Positions 25,901 through 35,657 of a stretch of 64,000 nt of DNA are shown here, piece after piece. The position numbers and the translations under genes were made by a program. Location of the stretch: positions 5,418,501 through 5,482,500 of the forward strand of contig CAMQGK010000514.1 in NCBI GenBank assembly GCA_947000775.1. The letters are read 5' to 3'. The number at the start of each line of letters is the position of its first letter. Positions within the stretch are counted from its first letter, which is position 1. Below the pieces are notes generated by a model that did not search any database, had not been told where the DNA came from, and was given only the letters and a program-made list of their open reading frames with translations. This stretch comes from Pterois miles. Its lineage: Eukaryota; Chordata; Actinopteri; Perciformes; Scorpaenidae.

Positions 25901-27377
25901 ATTTGAAGTGCTTTTATCTTTTATTTGAAGTGACAAAAATTTAACAGAGCAAACAGGAGCAGATCAGAAAAGAAGGAGGCTTCTTATATAGGCCTGTCTC
26001 CAATATAAGGCTGCTTCAAATAAAGACCCGGCGCCTCCTGCAGTTGAGGTAATTAAAGGTAATTCAGTTTGGAGAGTTTCTGATAAATCGTTTTGCTAAT
26101 AAGTACTCAGGTCCAAATTAACACAAAGATAGTATATCCAACAAATTTCATTTTGACTTAGAGCCCAAATGTCTCACTGTGTATGAATGACACAACAATT
26201 ACGCATGCAATCACAGCGCCGTTCTTGCAATGTGAGTCAACTCACTGCATATAAGCTGTACTATGGCTCGGCAATATGATGATGTCGTCAAAACAATATA
26301 AAATTTCAATGTTGTTTCTATTGCAATGCAGGCTAGGCCTACATGTCTTTCTTTTTCTCTATGATTTCACATAAAAAACTGTTAACTCAATTTCTTAAAT
26401 AAAATACTAAATACCAGTATTTTAAATTCACACCAAAATACAGAAATAGACCTTACTATGCGGTTATTTCATACAACAGTTTATTCATTTATTGAATTAC
26501 TAGAAAACACGCTATATCCTGATATTCACCGATTAGCCATAACGTTAGGTCAGCATGGACACCCTGACTGGTCTGCGGTTACACAGCCCCATAAACAACA
26601 GACTGCGATGCATTGTGAGTTCTGACACCTTTCTATCAGGACCAGCATTAACCTTTTCAGCAATTTGAGCTACAGTAGCTTTTTTATTGGATCAGACAAC
26701 ATGGACCAGCCTTTGCTCCCCATGTACATCACAGAGCCTTGGCCGCCGCTGATTCACCGGCTTTCCTTCCTTAGTCCACTTCTGGTAGGTCCTGACCGCT
26801 GCAGACCGGGACCAACCCAGAAGAGCTGCAGTTTTGGAGATGCCCTGACTCAGTCGTCTACCTGTCACAACTTGGCTCTTGTCAAAGTCGCTCACATCCT
26901 TAAGCTTGCTATTTTTTTCTGCTTCCAACACATCAACTTCAAGAACAAAATGTTGACTTGCTGCCTAATATATCTCACCCACTTTCCTAGATGTCATTAT
27001 AACGAGCTGATCTATAATGACTGAAAGCCTCGGTGTCTCGTCTGTTCTGATTTAGATCTCCTATGCGATCAGTGTGAGCCACCCGCTCTCCATCTCAGTG
27101 TTTCACTACGGCTCATCAAACAGGGACGAAGACGAGCTGCTGCAAATAGTACAGAAAAACTTCGACCTGAGGCCTGGGATCATTGTGAAGTATGTGTAGT
27201 TTTTCACCGCTGAAGAACCTCACATTTCTAGTCTGTTGCTGTAACTATAACTGTAATACTGACTTCTTTTACAGAGAGCTGGGTTTGAAGCGGCCAATCT
27301 ACCAGGCCACCGCCTGCTACGGTCACTTTGGCAGACAGGAGTTCCCCTGGGAAAAACCAAAGTCTCTGGTGTTTTGA
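19931..27377 (+). CDS. mat2al: S-adenosylmethionine synthetase, MAT2A-like, 9 exons
   Basis: Exons 19931-20006, 20388-20465, 21705-21827, 21910-22022, 22191-22334, 25075-25293, 25381-25563, 27056-27189 and 27275-27377 join in phase to 390 residues (human MAT2A has 395). The enzyme makes S-adenosylmethionine from ATP and methionine in the cytosol or nucleus. Visible family motifs are GEGH at residues 21-24, the loop GAGDQGLMFGYATDE, the glycine-rich P-loop-like GGGAFSGKD, and KVDRSGAYAARW. The normally near-invariant GHPDK reads GHSDK here, with the Ser codon next to the exon 1 donor. The N-terminus is shorter than in MAT2A, and exon 4 carries its own version of the variable loop (EPQCVEITDCVFEGRDQ). 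These differences favour the fish mat2a-like paralogue over mat2a or mat1a proper. No UACAGA-type METTL16 hairpin was seen in the 3' UTR. A poly(A) signal ATTAAA lies at 27710-27715. Confidence 0.9.
20651..20750 (+). mobile_element. Tc1/mariner-type terminal fragment
   Basis: The phrase 'gtgctgtgaaaaagtattt' with the following 'cacacttaaatgtttcagat' matches a terminal repeat I recognise from abundant fish Tc1-like elements. Only one end is present, in intron 2 of the mat2a-like gene. Confidence 0.5.
20769..21481. mobile_element. Element with long (about 230 bp) inverted arms
   Basis: The left arm (20769-21005) and right arm (about 21240-21481) are imperfect reverse complements: 'catgaggtac' at 20801 pairs with 'gtacctcatg' at 21441, 'gtactgctgtgga' at 20890 pairs with 'ccacagcagcagtac' at 21331, and 'atatcagtttaagtgta' pairs with 'tacacttaaactgatat'. 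A unique centre of about 230 bp separates them. This is a foldback-type or long-TIR non-autonomous DNA element in intron 2 of the mat2a-like gene. Reading frames on each arm mirror one another and are not genes. Confidence 0.75.
22466..22533 (-). mobile_element. SINE tail fragment with (AAGAT)n
   Basis: The tail phrase 'attcctttattggtcccacagtgg' (read in parts) preceded by an AAGAT run is shared with the full SINEs at 24402-24712 and 42366-42701. Only the 3' end of the element is present. Confidence 0.65.
22632..22668. repeat. Short (CAGGTT)n hexanucleotide repeat
   Basis: About six tandem copies of CAGGTT/CAGGTA, in intron 5 of the mat2a-like gene. Confidence 0.9.
23091..23441 (+). mobile_element. 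Fish interspersed repeat with sequence collapsed into G and C runs
   Basis: The 3' half is recognisable: 'gattactctaaattgcgag', 'ggttgtctgtctctatgtg', 'cctgcgatggatggcgggct', and the terminal (ATGG)n at 23415-23434. This is the ATGGATGG-tailed repeat abundant in teleosts; an antisense piece lies at 30965-31190. The 5' half follows the family only loosely, because many positions read G, giving runs such as 23105-23111 and 23178-23186. Two C or G runs of 10-14 lie at 23346-23390. Glycine-rich reading frames here are not real. Confidence 0.6.
24402..24712 (-). mobile_element. tRNA-derived SINE, copy A
   Basis: Read on the minus strand it begins GGGGCGGCAGTAGCTCAGT, containing a pol III A-box-like TAGCTCAGT. 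About 45 nt later comes a B-box-like GGGTTCAAGACC. The body contains 'gaggtgcccctgagcaaggc'. The 3' end reads ACTAATAAAGGAATATCTTT followed by a (TTTC)n tail. It lies in intron 5 of the mat2a-like gene. Confidence 0.85.
26547..26950 (-). pseudogene. Tc1/mariner transposase N-terminal relic
   Basis: On the minus strand the frame from 26931 reads SDFDKSQVVTGRRLSQGISK and then TAALLGWSRSAAVRTYQKW, the paired-like helix-turn-helix start of Tc1-family transposases, followed by QRRPRLCDVHGEQRL. After a one-base slip near 26690 it continues ATVAQIAEKVNAGPDRKVSE and ends at RRPVRVSMLT. The DDE catalytic domain is absent, so it is a dead fragment. It sits in intron 7 of the mat2a-like gene. Confidence 0.8.
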
Positions 27378-27899
27378 GTTTTGGGGGTCGATCACATTCC
27401 AGTTAGGTTATAATCAAACAATCAAGAATCCATTTAGATAAATGCAGTGTAACTGAAAACATGTCATGTCTCTGACCTTAAACTGTAAAGGCAGTGATCA
27501 GTGCCTTTGTTGAAGAATAGATTTTTATACTTTTTTATTTTAACAAAATGATTATCGAGTACTTTTCCTGTAGGAGAAACTGTAGTTATTGTTAAAAATG
27601 ATTATGCCATAAATGTGATTTATTTTCTAAGAGTATCATGGTTGACTTGTCAGGTACTGTCAAATTTATAAAAAATCTTTTGATAAATTGTAATGATTAG
27701 TACTTGGTGATTAAAATGCTGCATAAGACTTCCTTGAGTACTTAACTTCATTTTAAATTTGAGGTTCTAGAGAAAGAAACTTAATGTATTAAATGTACTT
27801 AGTTACTTTCTGTAACAACTAAAAACATTTACTCAGTTACTGTACAATTTTGAGGTACTATTTTTGAGCTGTTTCATTTCATGCTACTTTACACTTCTA

Positions 27900-28180
27900 G
27901 GGGGGCAGTAGCTCAGTCTGTAGGGAGTTGGCTTGGGAACCGGAGGGTCACCGGTTAAATCCCGAAATGGACCAAAAAAAAGGGGAACTGGAGGGGGAGG
28001 TGCCAGTTTCCTCTTGGGACTCGGGGGCCCCTGAAGAAGGCACAAAACCCCCAACCTGGGGGGGTTTTTTGGGGGCCCCCCCCCCCCTAAATCTTTCCAT
28101 AATTATTGTGTGTTTTTTTTTTTAATAAAAAAAAAAGAATAAATTTCTTCCCCGGGAATAATAAAGTTTCTTTTTCTTTT
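27900..28180 (+). mobile_element. tRNA-derived SINE, copy C, with damaged-looking centre
   Basis: The head GGGGCAGTAGCTCAGTCTGT through 'ggagggtcaccggtt' is nearly identical to the other copies. The body from about 27960 then deviates strongly towards homopolymers: an A run at 27974-27981, a T run and a C run around 28063-28088, and another T/A run at 28111-28135. It recovers its family 3' end (AATAATAAAGTTTC). It lies downstream of the mat2a-like gene. Confidence 0.75.
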
Positions 28181-28477
28181 TGATGACCTTAGTTACTTTG
28201 CAGAATCAGATTATACAGATTATAATACTTTATAATGTATTATAACAGATTGAGCCAGCAATATATGAAGTGGTTAAAATTAGCTCCATCTTTACCAGGC
28301 ACAACATTTAAATGCTGAACACATGAATGCATCGCTAATTGTAGTCCAATAATATCATTCTGAAATGGCTCATTCTGCATAATGACTTGTGCTTTTAAAT
28401 ACATTTTGATGATGATACTTTTGTACTTCTATGGTAGGATTTTGAATGTATGACTTTTACTTGTAACAAAGTACATC
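28181..28477. other. Spacer downstream of the mat2a-like gene
   Basis: AT-rich DNA with remnants of the dispersed 'ttactttg/acttttac' repeat near 28180-28480. No gene or regulatory element is visible. Confidence 0.5.
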
Positions 28478-29210
28478 TTACGTTGTTCCAGTGAATATTT
28501 GTTTGAGTTAAGTTTATCTTAAGTTATTCCAGTGAATATTTGTTTGAGTTAAGTTTATCTTAAGTTGTTCCAGTGAATATGTGTTTGAGTTAAGTTTATC
28601 TGAAGTTGTTCCAGTGAATATTTGTTTGAGTTAAGTTTATCTGAAGTTGTTCCAGTGAATATTTGTTTGAGTTAAGTTTATCTTAAATTATTCCAGTGAA
28701 TATTTGTTTGAGTTAAGTTTATCTTAAGATGTTCCAGTGAATATTTGTTTGAGTTAAGTTTATCTTAAGTTATTCCAGTGAATATTTGTTTGAGTTAAGT
28801 TTATCTGAAGTTGGTCTAGTGAATATTTGTTTGAGTTAAGTTTATCTTAAGTTATTCCAGTGAATATTTGTTTGAGTTAAGTTTATCTTAACTTGTTCCA
28901 GTGAACATTTGTTTGAGTTAAGTTTATCTTAAGTTGTTCCAGTGAATATTTGTTTGAGTTAAGCTTATCTTAAGTTGTTCCAGTGAATATTTGTTTGAGT
29001 TAAGCTTATCTTAAGTTATTCCAGTGAATATTTGTTTGAGTTAAGTTTATCTTAAGTTATTCCAGTGAATATTTGTTTGAGTTAGGTTTATCTTAACTTG
29101 TTCCAATGAACATTTGTTTGAGTTAAGTTTATCTTAAGTTGTTCCAGTGAGTATTTGTTTGAGTTAAGCTTATCTTAAGTTATTCCAGTGAATATTTATT
29201 TGAGATAAGT
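28478..29210. repeat. 41-bp minisatellite, about 18 copies
   Basis: The unit is about 41 bp and contains CCAGTGAATATTTGTTTGAG followed by TTAAGTTTATCTTAAGTT. Unit starts such as 28493 and 28534 are exactly 41 bp apart. Copies differ mostly at a few sites (TTATTCC/TTGTTCC, TCTTAA/TCTGAA, AAGTTT/AAGCTT). The array stops about 240 bp before the torsin start codon, abutting its CpG-richer promoter. Confidence 0.97.
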
Positions 29211-29449
29211 GTTTGTGTTGTTGTTTTAGAGGGACGATCAGTGGGATTTGATTTATCCTCAGGTGAACGGCACCTTTGGACTCTGACGTCACGCCGGTGT
29301 GGGCATGACAACCGCAGCGACTCCACTGCCAGCTGTCTGCATCGTGTTGGCTCAGTCCGGTTCAGCAAACAGTTTGGCTCGCTCGCGGGGCGGGCACGCT
29401 GACTTATTTTTCTTTTTAGCTAACCTAATGAAGCGGTGATCCCACAGAC
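29211..29449 (+). promoter_or_regulatory. Torsin promoter and 5' UTR region
   Basis: CpG-richer DNA (for example around 29285-29400, with CGCTCGCGGGGCGGGC at 29380-29395, a possible GC box) lies between the minisatellite and the first torsin ATG. It fits a CpG-type housekeeping promoter; no TATA box is evident. Confidence 0.55.
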
Positions 29450-32400
29450 ATGAATCTGAGGAAAAGACACGTCCTGCTGCTGTGGATGCTTGTCTGCTCC
29501 GGCATGACGGAGGCGATCGAGCCCATCAGTACCAGCATAGCGGTGGGCATGGCTGCGGCTCTGACCGGGTTTTTAGCTAGCTACCAGAACATTTTCTACT
29601 ATTTCCACGAGTGCTGCCGACCCGAGTGGATTTCCTTCAACAAGACAGGTAACACAGTCATATCCAGCTAACACATTACACCTCACATTAGATTATTTTG
29701 TGAGCTCTTCAGTTTAACAGCCGTAAGCTAGCTAATATTAGCCAACGGTTTATCGTTAGCCGCATCCGTTACATCGTAAATTAGCTATGCCATTACACAA
29801 TTTGTAGAAATGTGTATGTAGCCAACTGCAATCCCTTTAATGTATGTATGCATCGCTTTCAAACTTGTCAGACATTAAGTTGTTGTGTTGAACAGAGCTC
29901 GTCGTGTTTTGTCGCTTGTTTATGACGTATGAGGAAGTGCCCCGTTGTAAAGGAGGTAGCTAGCTAGCCTGCTGTTTAGCGCGGTTTGTATCGTGGTGTT
30001 ATGGTTGTTTTAGCACGCAGCAACTACTGATGTCAGGAATTAAGTGGCTTCGACGATGAAATCTGCACATTTATATTTATTATTGCACGTTCTTTCGTCA
30101 GCCAGTGTGCTGGTAAACACGTTTGAGCCGTTCACAACAACAGTGGTTCTAGGTATCAGCGCGGCTCTGGGGAGGACGATCTACAATTATTTACATGAAA
30201 GTTGCGATTCAAAATGGATAGCCTTCAATGCAACAGGTGAGCATGTGAATGAGCATGTAAAGGTGTTTACAGAGTTTGTTTGAACGTGACTAGCTAATGG
30301 GGCAGCCATCTGTAACATTAATTATTTGCATTAACCTGCAGCGTAAACGACAATGAAAGTACCACGGCTTAATGTTTTTTTTTTAAATAAATGTTGGAGT
30401 AAAATATTCTGAAATCTTTTTTCAACAATAAAAAACGTTCACTCGTTTCAGGCCATGATTTCAGTCGGATATAGGCTTTTATTGCAGAGGTAGGCCATCT
30501 CATGTGAAACGAAGGCCACCTCCGCGGAGTAGTGGAGTAGATTTACTCACGTGCTGTTCTTAAGTACAGTTTAGAGGTACTTGCACTTTACTTTACTTAT
30601 TTCAGTTGTACGCTACTTCTGCTCCACTACATCTCTGAGGCAAACTACTCCGAGATGTAGTGGACTTTTTGCTCCACTACATTAGTTTAACAGCTTTAGC
30701 GACTCTTCAAATTATAGTTTGATGTGACTTTTGAATGTGAATCTTTGCGATAAACCCAGGGATGAAGTGTTCCTTTATGGGCTGAGAAAATTCTCCTACA
30801 GCCTCTTAGATCAGCTGGAAAATGCATTGTCACAAAGGTGAAAACAGGGCTGTTTTTCTGAGCTCGTGAAAAGGTGACTTTTTAGAGATGGTTCCCACAC
30901 AGGACAGTGATGCATTGCTGTAGATGAAAATAGTTCACAGGGTATAAAGGAGTTAATATGCAACATACACATTAACGCTGCAGTAATATCACTCGGGGGT
31001 GGAGCGTGGAGCTGATCCCAGCTGGCATTGGGCATAGTCGGATGCATGTCTTTGGTCTGTGGGAGAAAACCGGAGAACCTGGAGAAAACCCACACTAACA
31101 CAGGGAGAACATGCAAACTCCACACAGAAGGACCCCAAGACGGATTCAAACCTGTGACCCTCTACTGCACCACCATGCAGCCCTGATAATACTTGCATAC
31201 TTTTTTTTAAGATTTTGAATGCTGGAATTTTACTTGGAGTATTTTCACAATGTGGTATTAGTACTTTTACTTAAGTATATGAATACCACCAAAGCTTCTG
31301 TGAATATCTTAAAACATAATTAGGGCTGTAACTAATAATTACTTTCACTGTAGATGAATGTGTTGATTATGTCTTCAGTTAATCGATTGTTTGATATAAA
31401 GAAATGTAAGGAATTTGTGAAAATGATCCCCACAATTTCCTAAAACCCAAGGTAATGTCTTTTAATTGTTTTGTGTGACCAGAAATCCAATCCTCAAAGA
31501 TATTTAGTTACTATCACACAAAACAAAGAAAATTAGCAAATTCTCACAATTTAGAATCTGGTGTTCGGTATTGTTGGGCAGGTTCATCTTCAGACTGACT
31601 GTTCTGGTGAGGTGGTGTTCAAGTTGGTGGAATCTGACAAACTAAAAGTGTTAATGTCTTTTGGCTTTTGATTAGAAAGTTTTCTGGTCACTATGTACAT
31701 TTTATTTTATTATGCCATCTAATGGTGTACAGTGAACCCTCGTTTATCGCGGGAATTGCGTTCCTAAAATAACCCGCGATAGGTGAAATCCGTGAATTAG
31801 TCAGCTTTATTTTTTACTGTTATTTTACAATGGAATACTGTACTATAGAATGAAACCAAAAATCAAAACCTGTTTTCAGGCCCAAAATATGTTTAAGAAA
31901 TAAAAATATTAACGTTTTCTTACAAATAACTATGATAGTTTAAAGAACGGTATTGTAAGTATAGTAATGAATACAAGGTTGGAAACATGGTCACTCGCGT
32001 ATTTCACCGTCCCTCCAGCTGAGCCTCTCCGTCCTCACTCCGCTGCGCTGTAGCGTCTGTTTCAACTGCATGTCTTTCTGTCTGTCTTTCTCCGAGAGAA
32101 GAACATCGTTATGGGTCGTTGTTGGCACTCTTTCTTTTTCAATCAGGATTCAGAGCACAATAAATGCACTGTAAAAAAAATCCACGAAGCCGCGAAAGGT
32201 GAACCGCGTTATAGCGAGGGTTCACTGTACCACTTCAGCTGAACAATTTCCTGGGAGAGATGCTGAGAAAGGTGTTTGCAGCTACTAACCCTGTTGACCT
32301 TCTGCTGTGTACTTTCTAGGTCTTGAGGCTGACCTGGAACGCAAACTGTTTGGACAGCACATTGCGTCACGTATCATCCTGAAAGCTGTGAATGGGTTCA

Positions 32401-34352
32401 TGAGCAACGACAACCCGAAGAAGCCCCTGGTGCTCTCTCTGCACGGATGGACCGGCACTGGGAAGAACTTTGTTAGTCAGCTGATTGCTGACAACATTTA
32501 CAAAGAAGGAATGGACAGCAGCTTCGTTCATATTTTCACATCTGAACTTCACTTCCCACATTCGAGTCAGTTTGATACCTACAAGGTATGATGACAAATC
32601 CACTTGGTTTCAGCTGAAACACAGTGATATTCTTATGTTTGTCTTTTTATATGAATATGCTTCTGTTTCTCCTCAGTCTCAGCTACAGCAGTGGATCAGA
32701 GGTAATGTCACCAACTGTGCCCACTCCATGTTCATCTTTGATGAGATGGACAAGATGCATCCTGGCTTGATTGACAGCATAAAGCCATACCTGGACTACT
32801 ACGACAAGCTGGATGGAGTTTCTTATCGGAAAGCCATCTTCATCTTCCTCAGGTAAAAAGCTGAAAGCAGTCCAGTCAAACATTTTCATTTGAACCACAG
32901 AAAGGTATCAACTCAGGGTATGAAACACTTGCTGTTTATGAATATACATTAAACCTTTACAAATGGATTTGCCACATGTGGCTGCAGGAGATTGTTGTTC
33001 GCATGATCCCGTTTAAATCAATTTAAAAGAAATAGCATAACATCAAGAGCATTCGTTCTTTTTGCATCTCAAAAACTAAAAACTGTACGTAGTTCAAATC
33101 TGTTCACTTCTGTTGTGTTAAGAAATATTTTGCTCATGTTTCTACATTTAGAAATCTTTTGGATCAATATGTTTTGTTTGTTTATTTAGTAACATTTTAT
33201 GAAGAAAAAATTGTTTTCTGTTTTTATTTTATGACACTTTTAATACTTTTATCAAATTTTTAGTTTATTGACTGTCATAACCTTGTAGCTTCACTTGTAC
33301 AGGTTTTACGGATATGAATCATTGAACAAACAGTTCAGGAAAAGTTGTATGTAGTAATACAGAAGGACAGGATGTGTACGGAGAGTTTTCTTCAGTTTCT
33401 CTCAGGTAAACAGCAAAATGTATGTGCAACAACATCCTGAATTTAGTGATGTGAAATGTAATGCCAGCAGAATCTCGGCATTTTGTTGATGTTTTCCATG
33501 AGTTGTTTGCGAATAATGAAAACATCTGTGGTGCGTTCAATGTAGAAACATTTTGCACTATATTTGGTTATCCATGACCTAATACTTTTCTTTCTAAGGT
33601 ATGGACATACAGTACACATTTCTGAAAATGAAGAAAAGTTTTGCACCAGTCTGCAGCCTTTGAGATATATTTGGTCACAGTTTGGTGTGTTGGGGCCAAA
33701 AGCTAGTGTTGCCACGATAAAAAGCAAACAAAGCAGTGACATATAGAAACACTTTTGTGAGATTCACTTGATGAGGACACAGAAGTACAGTCATTTGCTG
33801 CTGCAATCAGAGACAAATTCTAATAGGTTCCCCATTTCTGATCTTCCTGCTAGCAATGCTGGGGGCGAGAGCATCACGCAGACAGCTTTAGATTTCTGGA
33901 AAGCAGGACGAGATCGAGAAGAGATTGAGCTAAAAGATCTGGAAACACAACTCTCTCTGTCAGTCTTCAATAACAAGAAAAGTGAGTATAAAATAAACAA
34001 ATGCTTATTTGTTTTGCTGGATACGTTGGTGTCATCATTCAGAAACTAGACTTGATGAAAACGTGGATTCTTGTACCACTAAAGTATCTGTTGCTCATTT
34101 CGTATAGGTGGCTTGTGGCATACTAGTTTGATTGACAAGAACTTGGTAGACTTTTTCGTCCCGTTCCTGCCTCTGGAGTACCGGCACGTTGTCCAGTGCG
34201 CCATCGCCGAGATGAAAGCCAGAGGACTTCAGGTGGATCAGAACGTGGCAGACCAGGTGGCCAGAGATGTCGTCTATTTCCCCAAATCGGAGAGAGTCTT
34301 CTCCGTCAAAGGCTGCAAGACGATAGAGAGCAAGTTGGACTACTACACATAA
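29450..34352 (+). CDS. tor1: Torsin-1-like AAA+ ATPase of the ER lumen, 5 exons (form A)
   Basis: Exons 29450-29648, 32320-32585, 32677-32852, 33854-33981 and 34108-34352 join in phase to 337 residues. Residues 1-22 are a signal peptide (RHVLLLWMLVCSGMTEA), followed by the hydrophobic segment typical of torsins. Walker A is GWTGTGKN (109-116), the torsin-specific variant ending in Asn. Walker B is MFIFDEMDK (Asp177, Glu178). FIFLSNAG holds the sensor-1 region, and the C-terminal KGCKT is the redox-sensitive sensor-2 motif. Torsins act in the ER and nuclear-envelope lumen with LAP1/LULL1-type activators, which supply the missing arginine finger. It is closest in pattern to TOR1A/TOR1B, and I cannot say which fish paralogue it is. 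A second first exon lies at 30056-30236. AATAAA at 35557-35562 may end a long 3' UTR. Confidence 0.92.
30056..30236 (+). CDS. Alternative torsin first exon (form B)
   Basis: This exon encodes MKSAHLYLLLHVLSSASVLV followed by NTFEPFTTTVVLGISAALG and a segment ending KWIAFNATG, the same architecture as exon 1A (signal peptide, EPxxT, hydrophobic segment, W-I-x-F-N-x-T-G). It ends with a good donor (CAACAG|gtgagc) in the same phase (1) as exon 1A. Spliced to the exon at 32320 it would make a 331-residue torsin. I start it at the ATG rather than the upstream in-frame GTG at 30044. It could be a true alternative promoter/exon or the surviving first exon of a lost tandem gene. Confidence 0.75.
30965..31190 (-). 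mobile_element. Antisense fragment of ATGGATGG-tailed fish repeat
   Basis: Contains 'gtctgtgggagaaaaccgga', 'acagggagaacatgcaaac' and 'tccacacagaaggac', which in reverse complement are the 5' body of the family also present at 23091-23441. Unlike that copy it reads cleanly, with no G or C collapse. Confidence 0.65.
31730..32227. mobile_element. TA-flanked miniature DNA element (Tigger/pogo-like)
   Basis: A 498-bp element bounded by TA on both sides (31728-31729 and 32228-32229). The left terminus CAGTGAACCCTCGTTTATCG mirrors the right terminus, which in reverse complement reads CAGTGAACCCTCGCTATAAC. CAGT...CCTCG termini with TA duplication are typical of the pogo/Tigger group. It encodes no transposase and lies about 90 bp upstream of torsin exon 2. 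Confidence 0.8.
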
Positions 34353-35657
34353 TCTGATGGATTCTGCGGTTGATCACTATGTGCACTTTTTAAAAGAAAA
34401 AACACTCTTAGCCAAATGACTAAAAAGAGGAAGTCAAGTTGACTGAACTCTGAAGAGCTCCCTGTGGAGTTTTCTCTGCCTGACCTTGTGGACACGTGGA
34501 GGATTTCAGCTTATTCTGAATGCGGAGGCTGATGAAAGAAAACAACGGCAGTTGAATGAAAAGATAATAAGACTGGAATGCTGTCCTTTTGTAAGTGATT
34601 AAGGGTTTTGATTGCTTTTTATGTCAGCAAGAGTCTCAAAGGTGGTTGTGTTTTCCTGAGAGCTTCTTAATGACAAGCAGCATGTCCTCCTGTCAGTAAA
34701 ACCACGGCATGTCACTGTTGTGCATTTGCTTTTTTTAAATTTAATATATATGGATTACAGGAAACACCTGCCTTAATTCTTTTTAATTCCTTAATTTTAA
34801 AAAAAATATTTCACACGTCCAGTGTACATGAGTTCAACAGTCAACGTAGGCCTTGGTGGTCACTATTCAAATACACAATGCCTCACTCTTTATATGTCAT
34901 TGAAATCAACATAGGCAAGATATATTTCTATACTGTGCAGCTACACACTTTTTCTAATGTCTAATTTGGTTAATATGCTATGTTACAAGTAGTTTCTGTA
35001 ATATATGAGTAATACACACTGAAACTGATATGGATGTTTCCATAGTGAGATATTTCCAGATGTGATTTTGCCTTACAGTTATGATTTTATTCACACCATG
35101 ACTGAACTCTATAGCCACATTTGGACACTGTGTATGAACTCAGGATGGTATTCTCACAACACAAAATGTTACCAAAACTTGATTTTTTAATTCTTAAACA
35201 TTGTAATGATATTGTATTTATCAGAGTGGTTGATTATTCAATTACTTAAATTTAAAATTCAGCTAAAATGTTTCGTTCAAAAACACAATAATCTGTACTA
35301 TATTTTGTCTTTGAAGAGGAGGAAGTCATATTTGGTTGTTCCCCAACCTGGAAGGAAAATGTTCTGTTAATTTCTCCGAATCTGATAGTTTGCTGTCAGA
35401 TTTTGAAACCACAACAAAAAAATGTGTCTGAAATGTTTTCTGTAGAATTGCTTAGTGAAGCAGCTTCAAGTGGACTGTGAAAGAACATTGTTTGTGTGGA
35501 TGGACACCAACATTAGGAAGCTTCTCTGCTGTAAACACACCAGACAAACAGTTCTCAAATAAAATATGAAATTTTCCTGGTGTCGTGTTTCTGATGAATG
35601 CATAACATCAGACCATGCACAGACCATGACCTTTGAACCGTAGCGGGACAACTTAAT
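34353..35657 (+). other. Torsin 3' UTR and spacer
   Basis: AT-rich sequence with no reading frame of note. A canonical AATAAA at 35557-35562 is the best candidate for the torsin cleavage site, giving a 3' UTR of about 1.2 kb. The true end may be earlier. Confidence 0.4.

Larger units (their letters stand above)
30237..32319 (+). other. Torsin intron downstream of exon 1B, filled with repeats
   Basis: Holds the dispersed 'ttactccactacat' repeat (30525-30680), a repeat at 30740-30930 that recurs inverted at about 41050-41290, an antisense piece of the ATGGATGG-tailed family (30965-31190), a 'gggctgtaactaataatt' repeat (31320-31580) and a TA-flanked miniature element (31730-32227). No additional exon seen. 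Confidence 0.6.

Noticed and set aside
27378..27760. METTL16-type hairpins expected in MAT2A 3' UTRs
   Set aside because: No UACAGA motif found in this 3' UTR, consistent with a mat2a-like paralogue.
28478..29210. CRISPR-like look of regularly spaced repeats
   Set aside because: Units are contiguous with no unique spacers, and the host is a eukaryote; it is a minisatellite.
30044..30055. Upstream GTG as start of torsin exon 1B
   Set aside because: The in-frame ATG at 30056 directly precedes a good signal peptide; eukaryotic GTG starts are rare.
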